Origin: Ochotona curzoniae
Taxonomy: Eukaryota > Chordata > Mammalia > Lagomorpha > Ochotonidae
NCBI RefSeq assembly: GCF_017591425.1
Contig: NW_024466512.1
Location: 28,325,501 to 28,389,500, forward strand
Direction: 5' to 3'
DNA: 64,000 nucleotides
A program made the position numbers and the translations under genes. Of the stretch, positions 17,401 through 29,400 are shown piece after piece (position 1 is the stretch's first letter; the number at the start of each line of letters is the position of its first letter). The notes beneath the pieces are model-generated. The model saw only the letters and a list, made by a program, of their open reading frames with translations, was not told where the DNA came from and did not search any database.

Positions 17401-20400
17401 ACTTTATATATGAGGATTCTTTTAGCAAGGATGGTGCCCCACACAACGGGAAAGAATCCGCTTCCAGGTGTAAGCATGTGCGCGCACACAGTCAGCAGAA
17501 AGAGCCTCCCAGGCTCCTGGCGGTAATCTCCCTTGTTTTCCAAAAGGCATTAGCACTGTGACCTCTGGGAACGGAAGAGGAAGGAATCTTAAAGAAGGCT
17601 CTTCTCCCGAGTTGATCCACACACACGCCTCCCCGCTACCAGGTGGGAAAGCCGGAGCCTGCTAATGATTTAAGTCCCACTCCAACTGTGACTACAGAAG
17701 CAGATTTTCTTCCATAAAGAAACATTATGGTTATAGTTTTCACGTATGGATACTTACAGGCAAATCACTATAGCAATTACAGGGACCATAAAGCTTAACC
17801 AGTCACATGCAGACAAATCTTACCCATATGCTTGCTTGCTTTTTTTAAAGATTTATTTATTTCATCACAAAGTCAGATATACAGAGAGGAGGAGAGACAG
17901 AGAGGAAGATCTTCCATCCGATGATTCACTCCCCAAGTGACCGCAATGGCTGATGCTATGCCGATCCGAAGCCAGGATCCAGGAACTTCTTCCAGGTATC
18001 CCACGCGGGTGCAGGGTCCCAAAGCCTTGGGCCATCCTCGACTGCCTTCCCAGGACACAGGCAGGGAGCTGGACAGGAAATGGAGCTGCCGGGATCAGAA
18101 CTGGCGCCCATATGGGATCCTGGGGCGTTCAAGGTGAGGACTTTAGCCGCAAGGCCATGCTGCCGGGCCCCCCATATGCTTTCAAACTTACAGTAATATT
18201 TTATTATTTTTAAAAGATTCATTTATTCAAAAGACAGAATGAAACAGACAGGGAGAGGTAGATAAAGGTCTTCCATCTGGGGCTGGCACTGTGGTGTAGC
18301 ATATAAAGTTGCGAACTGACATGCCGGTATCTTTTTTTTTTTTTTAATGATGATGTTTACATAGTTGATTAGGGTGGAAAGGGTCAAGGGTGAGGGTAAA
18401 ATGGGCGAAACCACTGTTTTCATTTTTTTCCTTCTTCCTGTATCTGGGGAAAGGGATAGATACAGGGAGAAGCTGCACCCAGCCTCCCAACCGCCCCAGT
18501 ACCCAGGGATGGGGAATGGTCACCAGACATCATCCCAGGGTCCCCAGTGTGGAACATTGCTCAAGTGGCTTCAATAGTTCAATAGTTCTGAAATGCTGTT
18601 TATCTCGCCGATCCAAGGATGAGGAAATCCTTCCAAGGTCGATTGGATCTAAGGTCCACCTTGTAGTCTCCATTCACCCAGATATTTGCTGCCAACAATT
18701 GGCTGGGACAGTTGACCAATTTGTTCTGTCCTCCTTCCTCTGTTATGGTACCAGATGTCCTCTGCAGGCTCCAATGGACTGCCATATTTTCCCTGTGCAT
18801 CTGGGTATGCGATCCACTGCTCTGCCTAAGCCACTGAGGAGGTGCAGCTCTGACACACATACTCCACAGTCAGACCATAGATCTTGTGATTCTTTCATGG
18901 GCTGGGGTTCTGAGTACAGTGCTTCAGTTGGGGGGAATCCCCCAAAAAACCTTGTCTGAAGTGTCCTTACCCATATGGGGTCTGGCTCTGTCCGTCCCCA
19001 TATCAGCCTATGCACATACTAGTTGCAATTGCTGGGTCAGTTCTGTCTCCAGCCCTGTCTCTTACATATACCAATGGACAGCATCCTATTTTGGCACCTG
19101 TTCCAGTATCCAGATGCTCCACTTTTTCTTTTTAGATGCTCCACTTCTGATCCAATTCCCTTATGCCCGGGAAAGCAGCCAACGATGGCTGAAGTACTTG
19201 GGCCCTAGAATCCATGTAGGAGACCTAAAAGAAGCTCCTGTGCATGGCCCGGCCTGGCCCAGCCTGGGCTGTTGCCACCATTTGAAGGAGCAAGACCAGA
19301 GATCTCTGCGTCTCTGACTCTACCCCCGCTCTCCCGCCTGCCCCCTCTTCTCTGTAAGTGCCTTTTTCGATAAATAAATCATTTTTACTGCTCCCCCCAA
19401 ATAAATACAATTTTTAAAAAGATTTATTTATTTTTATTGGAAAGTCAGTTAAACAGAGAAGGAGAGACAGAAAGGAAGATCTTCCGTCTGATGATTTACT
19501 CCCCAAGTGGCCACAATGTCCAGAACTGCGCCAATCTGAAGCCAGGAGCTCAGAGTCTCTTCCAGGTCTCCCATGTGAGTGGAGGGTCCCAAGGCTTTTG
19601 GCTGTCCTTGACTGCTTTCCAAGGCCACAAGCAGGGAGCTGGATGGCAAGCAGGGCTGCCGGGACATGAACCTGAACCCATATGGGATCCCAGCACATGC
19701 AAGATGAGGACTTCAGCTGCTAGGCTACTGCACCAGGCCCAAATAAATACATTTTTTAAATAATTAAAAATAAATAATAATAAAAGATCTGGGGCCTGGT
19801 GTGACGGTGTAGTGGTTAAGGTCCTCGCCTTGCACGCCCGGGATCCCATATGGGCGCCGGATCTAATCCTGTCAGCTCCACCTCCCATCCAGCTCCTTGC
19901 CTGAGGCCCGGGAGGGCAGTCGAGGACGGCCCAAAGCTTTGGGATTCTGCACCCACATGGGAGGCAGGCCTGGAAGAGGCTCCTGGCTTCGGATCGGCAT
20001 AGCATCGGCCGTTGTGCTCACTTAGTGAGTGAATCATCGGATGGAAGATCTTTCTCTCTGTCCCTCCTCTTTGTATATCTGCCTTTCCAATAAAAAAAAT
20101 AAAATAAATCTTTAAAAAAAAAAACAGATCTGTCATCCATTAATTCACTCCCCAAAGCACACCACAGCCATGGCTGGTCAGGTACCAGAACCTGCAGTTC
20201 TCTCACATGGGGGCCAGGAACTTGGGCCATCATTTCATCTGCTGCTTTCCTAGGCACAATGGTGGGAAGCTGGATTGAAAGTAGAACAGGGGCTGGTGCG
20301 GTAGCCTAGTGACTACAGTCCTGTATATCTGCCTTTCCAAAAGAAATACATAAATCTTAAGAAAAAAAAAAAAAAGAAAGCAGAACAGCTGGGAATTAAA

Positions 20401-23400
20401 CCTATGCTATTACATGCTATGCAAACAGTGCCTTAACTGAGTGTGCCACAAGGCACAGGTTCTTATGAATTCTTTATAAAAATACACACTGTAATAGTTA
20501 ACCTGTATAAATCTGCAAAAAAGTTCACATTAAGGGTTAAAGAGCGCATTGCCAATGTGGGCAAAAGATTCTAAGATGTGGATAAGACTGATTTATTTCA
20601 CAACATTGACTGCCCATCCATCCTTAACATGCAGGATGCTGTGTTAGATATCAGACACACGGTACTGAAACCAAAGTTCCTTTCATCAAGAAGATTACAT
20701 CATAACAGGGAAACAGCAAGGAAACAGTATTTTTATATCAAAAAACTTTCAGGGGCCCAGTGTGGTAGCCTAAAGTCCTTGCCTTGCATATGCTGGGATC
20801 CCATATAGGCACTGGTTCATATCCTGGCTTTTCCACTTCCCTTCCAGCTCCCTGATTGTGGCCTGGGAAAGTCGTAGAAGATGGCCCAAGGTCTTGGGAC
20901 ACTGCACCTGTGTGGGAGACCTGGAAGAGGCTCCTGACTCCTGGCTTTGGATCGGCTCAGGTACTTGTGGCCACTTGGAGAGTGATCCAGCAGATGGAAT
21001 ATCTTTCTGTCTCTCCTTCTCTCTGTAAATCTGACTTTCCAATAAAAATAAATAAATCTTTTAAAAAGACTTAATTAGTACAAAAAATGGGTCCCCTACA
21101 AATGGTTTTGGTTGATTCTGAAAGCTATCTGAAAAAAGAAAATGTTGGCCTGCAGGCAGAGAATGGCAAGTGAATGCAACCTTTGCCAGGTGCACCAATG
21201 CAGAGAACAGAGTCCCTCTGGATAGACACTGGGTCTGGTCATCGAGTTCAGTAATTTACCAGAGAAAGCAGCATGAATGTTTCTGAAACGTCCACCAGTG
21301 TCATTCATCTATAACAATGATAAGGCTCTTTTCTCACTTTTTTAAAGAAAAAATATGTAACCCCAAACCATGGCCTTATTTCTAGATCTCACCTGACAAC
21401 TATGCCAACCAGATTTCAGGAAATGAACCCACTTGCACAGGTTGCCAGCTGTGGCTGTTCTGACCAAGGAGCCTTTGATTTGCTCTGGAGCCGGAGTGAC
21501 ATCTCCAAGGAAGTGGGAACTGGGGTGCTGCTCATGACTTCACTCTTTACCAGCAGTTCTCGCCTTGCAAACTGCACCTCACCACTGGTCAGGCTTCCTG
21601 GCCACCCCACGTCCTTCACAGCAAAGCTTACATCAGAAAACTTCACGTCAGTTTAAAGCCTGGCTTTCTTCACAAGGTTGTGCATAAATAATACATGTTA
21701 TTAATGTCACAGAATTCATTCAGTCTTACAGATAAACAGCGAGATGTGGTCTCAACAGGTGAATTTATTAGTTAACACATATGCCTGAAGCTCAAAGCTG
21801 TAGATGACACATGAACAAACACAAAAATCTCCTCAGATGATCTAAAAACAATTTTGTAAACACTTATTCAAGGCTAACATAAGGCAAATGATAATGAAAA
21901 TTGGTATTATGTTTTATAAATGGGTTTGTTCCAATAGTCAAGTAAAATAATTCCACCCTAAATCCTTTTGGGAAGTGAGCAAAGTATGGATCTTATAAAA
22001 ATGAACAGCAAAATAATACACCTAGCTCTATCTCATCACAATTTATATGATTATCTGAAATTAGAATCCTAACTTTTTTTCGCCAGGGATTTAAAAAAAT
22101 CCTTCATAACTAATCTGATAACATCAAATGGATGTATGCCAATATTTGTAAGTAAGTTGTAAGTTTCACTTCCTCTGCACTCCCTGTGTGTGTCCAACAA
22201 ACAAAAGATCAGCTTAAGGAAAAGTCGTTGCATGGGTGGTCCCATTTATATGCTCAAAATAGTTAAATCACTTCAGAATCACTGAGGAATCTGTGTCAAC
22301 TCCTTTAGCTCACTGACAGTTTCCTGTCCTACAGACTCACTCCTAATCTGTACCCAAGAAGCTCAGGTCTCAGATCTGTTGAGATCACTTTGTGGAAATG
22401 ACACACTGAATCTAGGAAGACTTAAAACCATTGAGATGAGTGTTTCGCCTTTGTAAAAGTGAACCCACACTGCCAGGTCATTTTTCCCTTGAATCTGGTT
22501 TAGCTTTCTTTGTTTGGGTCTTTTTGGATTTTTCTTTTGAAGCACCTCAGGGGCAGTGACCCAAGACAGAAGATAAATAAAGTTAAGCCAACCTCAAGAG
22601 AAAAGCAATTGGGGATACCAGGTTTGCTTTCGTAAACGGGAACAGTGACCTGGGGAGGCTCAGGGTCAGCCCTAGTCCCCCAAGTTCCTTTTCCCAAACA
22701 TTCAATCCACCTGGGACCTCAGGTTGCTTGGCAGATTCTGAAAGTAAACCAGATCATTTTTCCTTTGCCTCCGAAAAACAAACCCGAGGCAGAGGTTCCT
22801 CGAGGGCCTCTGAAATTCAAACAAAACTCCTAAACCCTGACACAGTTTTAAGGAAGAAATACTTGTCCTTCAAACAAATCCTCAGTAATTAGCCCCTGGG
22901 GATTCAAGAAAAATTGGTCTTAGGAAATTAGCCACAGTGGAGAAAAAGACAAATCCTTTTTCTAAACGTTTGGAGAAATCCAATGGTGAGCTCTACATGA
23001 TTTGTAAAGCACCTGCTCTTTCTTCCCCCCTGGTTAGGTTAGCTGAAAGTGCCACATCTGAAAAACCTCACCTGCAGCCAACAACGTTAGGTAGCAGTTG
23101 GAGGCAGCTTGAGCAAGGCTTAAAGGAGCACACACAGGATTGTGCCCCAGTCAGCTAGCCCTTTTTGCCTTGCTGCTCTCAGACAACCCTCACCCAAGCC
23201 TGACCTCTTCAAGTGTCCCACCTGGCCAGATCTCTCTGCCAGTCCCACCTCTCTAAATGCCAGCAGTGAGTACCAAGCACCCTGTTCAGCTTCAAGTCAC
23301 TTCCCACAACTCCAGAAACACAGCGTTCCTGAAGTATTCTGATGGCAAGTTATGTATCACCCTGGATGACCACTAAGTAGTGAGTTTGGAATCTGGAAAA

Positions 23401-26400
23401 GAGGTAAATAGTGGGATGTGCATAATAGGACTGATGCACTTCCACCTTGATTTCATGTTGAACTTTTTGGGTTACTACAATAGCTAAAGTGGCACAGATA
23501 CATAACTATCATGTTTAATATATTAGAATGAATTTTACTAAAACAGTACACAGTTAATATCTTGAAAGCAACAACTCTACTCTTTCCCATCTTGTAAGTC
23601 CTTTCTTGGTTGTGGTGATTGTTTTCCTATCTCTAGCAGAGATTCTGAATTGATGATTTTGCAGCTCTCATGTGCAGGAGTGGGTACCCTCCTGAGGGGC
23701 TGTACTGCGGCGCAGTCATGGAGCTGCCTGTGACACTGCCATCCCAGCTGAGTACCATTTCCAGTCCTGGCTGCTCCACTTCCTCTCCAGGCTCCTGCTA
23801 ATGGTCCCTGGAAAAGCAGCAGCAGATGGCCCAGGACTTGACATAGGTGACTGGATGGAGTCTCTGGCTCCTGGTTTCAGACTGGCCCAGACCTGGCCAC
23901 TGCAGAGTGAACCAGTATATGAATAAATCTCTTTCCCTAACTCTGCCTTTCAAATAAAATTAGTAAATCTTTTTCTTTGGGATCCTGCTCTCAGGTGGCA
24001 GACCCAAAAGAAGCTCCTGGATCCCATCTTTTGCTTTCAAATTAGCTCAGCTCTGGCCATTGCAGCCATTTTAGGAGCGAATCAGTTGACGGAATATCTT
24101 TCTTTTTGAAGTTTTACTGATTTTTATTGGAAAGGCAGATGTACACATAGAAAAGAACACACACACGCACACACACACACACACAGGGATATCTTCCATC
24201 TGTTGGTTCACTTTCCAAACGGTCACAACAGCCAGAGCTGGCTGATTGGAGGCCAGGATCTTGGAACTTCTCCTGGGTCTCCCACATGGGTAGCAGGGAT
24301 TCAAGCACTTTGGTCAATTTTCCCTGCATTCCCAGGCACAGTAGCAGGAAGCTGGATAGGAAGTGGAGCAGCCAGCCTTTAAACTTGGGAACAACATCCA
24401 AATGCGATGCTGACACTACAGCTGGAGGCTTAATATATTACACCATGGCATCAGTCCCAGAGTTTTGCTTTTGCTTTTTTTTTTTTTTTAGAAAAAGATA
24501 TATTTATTTTTTAAAAGATATATTTAGTTTACTTGAAAAAGTTAGAGACAAAGAGGGAGACAGATATTCTGCTAGCTTACTTCCCAAACAGCTGCAATGA
24601 TCAGAGCTGGGTTAGTGTAAAGCTGGGAGATGGGTGTTTCCCTCAGGTTTACATGTGGGTGCAGAGACACTAGCACTTGAGCCACTCTCTCTGCTGCTTT
24701 CCCAGGCCATTAGTCGGGAGCTGTATAAGAAGTGGAACAGCTGGGAGTAGAAATTGAGCTCATATGAGATGCTGATACTGCAGGCATAGGATTAGCCTGA
24801 TATGCCACTGTACAGCAGCACCACTATCCTCCTCCTTTTTTTAATGATTTTTTTTTTTTGAAAGGCAGAATCAGGGTTTGGAGGTTGGGGTGGGGAAAGG
24901 ACAGAGAGATTTTCCATCTGCTGATTCACTCCTCAAATAGCCACAACAGCTGTGGCTGGGCCAGGCCAAAGCCAGGAACTATTTCTGGGTCTCCTATATG
25001 GGTACAGGGACCCAGGACTTGGGCCATCTTTTGCAGCTTTCCCAGGTGCATTAGCAGGAAGCTAGACTGGAAGTGAACAACAGCAACTGGGCTAGATGGA
25101 ATGTTGGCTCTGCAAGCAGCAGCTTAAAATGCAATAAATACCTCAGCATTTGCCACATGCAGTTTTTTAAAATAGTTCTGTTGGCACTTGAGTTACATAC
25201 ACAAAACTCAATGTCTATTTTCATTTACTCAAAAAGCAGAATGATAAGGCTGGCACAGTAGCTTAGCCTCCACCTATGATACCTATATCCCACATGGGCA
25301 CTGGTTCAAGCCCCAATTGCTCCAGTTCTAATCCAGGTCCCTATTAATGTGCCTGGGAAAGCAACCAAAGACAGCCCAAGTCCTTGTGGGAGACCTGAAA
25401 GAAGCTCCAGGCTCCAGCTCCCAACCAGCACAGCTCTGCTCGTGTGGGCACTTGAGGAGTGAACCAGTAGATGAAGATTGTTCTCTGTCCCTCCTCTGTG
25501 TAAATCTATCTTTCAAGTAATAATAAATACATTTTTAACAAATCCACTGAAGTCTTAAAAAAACAAAAGAAGCAGACTGACAGAGATTCAAAGACACTGG
25601 GAGATGCTAAGCCTCCCCGCCCTTCCCATCCTCTGGTTCACTCCTCAAACCCCGCCCCCCGACAACAGCCAGGGAGGGGCCGGAAACCAGGAGCGCAGAA
25701 CGCTCTCCAGATCCGCCTCCGAGATGCATCAGCAGGAAGCTGGCATGGCACGCAGGTCTGCAAGGCCGTAACCTGATGCACTGTGCCACAGCGTCTGCCC
25801 TTCCCACACACTCGGGGTTTAAAACATTTATATTATGTATTTAAATCCAAATAATAGACATTTGCCTAAAATCTCCTTAAACTTCTTCATAAATGCAGAA
25901 GGATGTTAGTAAGTTCTTATCAGTGATATTTTAAATTCCCTATTTCTGAAAAATCCAACTAACTATTATTCAATATAAGAAAGAACAACCCAGCTTCAAG
26001 TAGACCCACTTCAAATAGTGGAGTGTGATGTACAGTTTTTTTTTAAGATTAATTAACTAATTAATTAATTAGTATGTTACCTTTGACACACAATTTTTTG
26101 AGTCTATACCGATGTTGTATAATAACAATATGGCTATTTTACCACTTACTTTATATATAAGCTAATAATTAAGACATATTAGTTATCAGTAATGTCTGAA
26201 GGCTAATTCTGACGGTCAGACTACTTGGTTTATTTATTGGCTTAATTTGTGCTATAGAATATACTGAAATATTTCACAATGAAAAGTTCCATTTCTGAAA
26301 TTACCTTTTGTAAGCAATGGTGCCACCATTAAACATGTTAAATAAACACTACTGGGTCACATACTAAATTTTCTGTCCAAATTCATTACATCATCTGCTA

Positions 26401-29400
26401 CACTTGCATAACAGGTAGTTATGCAATGACTTCACCAATGAAATCCAAAGACTTCCAATACTGAGGAAATCAAACTTTGAAACTTGTGAGAAGTGTTCAC
26501 TAGTCTTTTAGTTCTCTCTACTGAGTCATTTTTACCTCAGTGAAGCTATAAAGAAAAAAGATCCGCTTGCATAGACTGACTCTGGAAGAAGTAACAGAAG
26601 GAAATAATACAGATTAGCCAATACAAAACACTGAATGTGGAAGTTGTGTGGCGCAGGGTGCAGCAGTTCTTGAGGAAAGGAAGCCAGATGGCGCGGGGCT
26701 CCTGGGTACACGCCTTCTCAGCGCACGTGGGAAGAAAGGCAAGCACAGGGAACAGCTTCTCCAAATTTGAAAGAACCCTCTCCCCTCCCAACTCCAATAG
26801 TACTGACTTTTAAAAAGGGCAATGAAAGTCTGTACAGGAAAAGAAGGAAAATAAAATTAATAGCAAGACTCATTTAGTCTTCAAAAAAGTCCATCACATG
26901 TTTTACTCTAAATAGTACTTATGTCATCAGTTACAAACACTGACTCTAGCTTTTGAACACAACCCCTCAAAAACCTAGAATAATTAATTAAAACAAAATT
27001 CTCCTGACTCCAGAGCCATCTTGCAGTTCTCTTCTTTAAAATGGGATTCCTGTGATTCGGGTAAAAGAAAACAAACCCAGGTCATCAAATCCCAACTTCA
27101 CCAAGAGCAAAACGGGGAGCAGTGTCTTAGCAGCTGGTAGAAAGGACCCGTGTTGCAGCCCTTCCAGGAAACCCCTCGGGGAACTGTGAAGTGAATTTCA
27201 GGCTCCCACTTCACTTCTTAGGTTCTGCATGTTTCAGTTCTGCCTCTTAAGAATTTATGGACAGAGCCGTCACCATCTCGCCACCGATTCTGGGAGGAAC
27301 ACAGCAAGGCCACCAGACCCAGCGGGATACAAATAAAGATCTCTGTGGTCTCTGAGGAAGACAAAGAACCTTATGGTATCCGGGGGTTGGTGTTCTGGGG
27401 TGCTCTTTTCATCCTTCCAAATCATACAACCCAATGTGCAGCCTTTACTTACACAGGTAAAAAGATCTGTATTTAGTTTACTCTTCTTCCATCTAAAAGG
27501 CTCTTCCCTTATGCTAAACAATTTACTAACCCTAATTACCCATGTACCTCCAGATCTGATTGTATATGTAATTACCTTTTGTTAGGTATAATAATTTGCT
27601 TGATAAACATGTCAGAACACTTGCTGCTTTAGTCTGTTCAGAGATAAACGTGGCCTTCCCACAGCCTAAAGGCGTAATTAAATGAGGAGGGGGGTGGTAA
27701 GAAGGCAGTTACCAAACCACACTGAGGCTGATTCACCGAGGCATTCACAGCATGCTGTCAGGGCTTACTTTGGGCCTGATGCTTGCAGCAGTGCTTAGTT
27801 AGTAACAGATTTCTGACACAGGGTAACAGTGATAACATTGCAGCATTCTAACCAATGTGGGGTACCTGTGGGAACTTCAAAATAGGCAAGGAAAGAACTA
27901 TAAGATGCAAGTTAGGTAGGAAGCAGCTATTGGGAAACAGTTCCCAGCATCATATCTTTGCTAAAGATACGTATAAAGAAACAAAATTCAAAGAATCAAA
28001 GGGTCTTATTTTCTTGGGAAGCCAAATGCAGCCAGTGGAATTAAATGGATTGGGATCTAAGTTCTGCGAGGCTTGCATGACATGAGTCTGCACTATAAGA
28101 GTGCAAAAAGCTATCCCTACCTGACCCCTGCATAACCTAACCAGGAAATTAGGACACTTCTAAGCAAAATAGGCTGTGTCATCTTGTTAAGATAATTGTT
28201 TCCATTGACATTGCATAAGCATCTTACACTAGGACATCAGACTCAGGCCATAGCGTCTCTTCTTTGTAAGACATAAAAACAGTGCCGGGCCCGGTGCCCT
28301 CCAGCAGCTGAGGAGGTACATGATAATGAGGACACCAACAAAGAAGAGGAAAAAGAAAAACAAAACAGGTAAGAAGGTCACAAGCATTCTCTAAGCTTGT
28401 ATAGCTTAGTTGAAAATAAATTAATAAAATATCAAAATATAATTTAGATTTTAGAATCGGGGTAATTACCATATTCATGAATCAGGGAAAGACTCACTAA
28501 ACACCACAGCCTAAAATGAGCGAGTATTTTCTTAATAATCTTTTAAAAATATCTGATACTTCAGAATGGTGCTTCAGAAGGTTAAAGTTAGTACCATTTA
28601 ATCAGAAAAAAAAATCTTTCACTGTCTCCACCTGATTAATATTTTATGGATTTCTTTGCTTATGTGATTTTATTTCAGATACATAAGGAAACTATTTATT
28701 GAAAGGTTCTAAACAAGGAAGCTAGCATGCTCAAATTTTACCACTTAGGTAACTCTAACAATTCCACAAAGAACAGATTTGAGGAGAAAAAATTTAAAAC
28801 AGAAAAAATAATTAGGAGACTTGTCACAACCTTGAAATACGCTGCCACAGAAAGGAAGTTAGCTGTGACAGAGAAAAGGACGAGTTTGAAAAGTAATTAA
28901 GAGGAGAACTCCCTAGCACACGCTGAGTGACTGCATCTAGGACACAGCAGAGTAGTTCTCCCAACTAAAATGTAGAACACAGGAAGGAGATGGGCTCTGA
29001 GAATAAGGAAAGATGACATGTTGATAACTGGCCACAAAGGAAATGGGACACACAGCTAAGTGGGAATTCTAACCAAGCAACTGGATGTGTATCTAAGACA
29101 CAAGGCAGAGGGATATGTACGACATGGTGGGAGTAGATTAGCCCACACAGCTGGAGCGTTGGCAGCCGTGTCCTAAGGACAAAAACCTTGAGAACACCAA
29201 CATTTATGGGGCAGGAAAAGGAGATCACAAAGAAGACAAAGAAGAAACACTTTGGAGAAGAGAAGATTTTAGAAAGGCTGTGACCACCATTGCCACACAA
29301 CAGCAAAAAGAAACCAGTAAGACAAGGGTTAAAAATGATTGCTGGTGTTCCTTGGCCACCCAAGTGAACACTGCTTCAGTAGTGTTGCAAAGCAGATAGC

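Noticed and set aside
17841..18172. tRNA gene suggested by box A/box B-like motifs in SINEs
   Set aside because: The head is tRNA-derived but there is no cloverleaf of a functional tRNA. These are SINE promoters.
28965..29363. 132-codon minus-strand frame rich in Phe, Cys and Leu
   Set aside because: Looks membrane-like but falls within a probable ancient repeat whose A-rich sense strand yields F/L-rich antisense translation.
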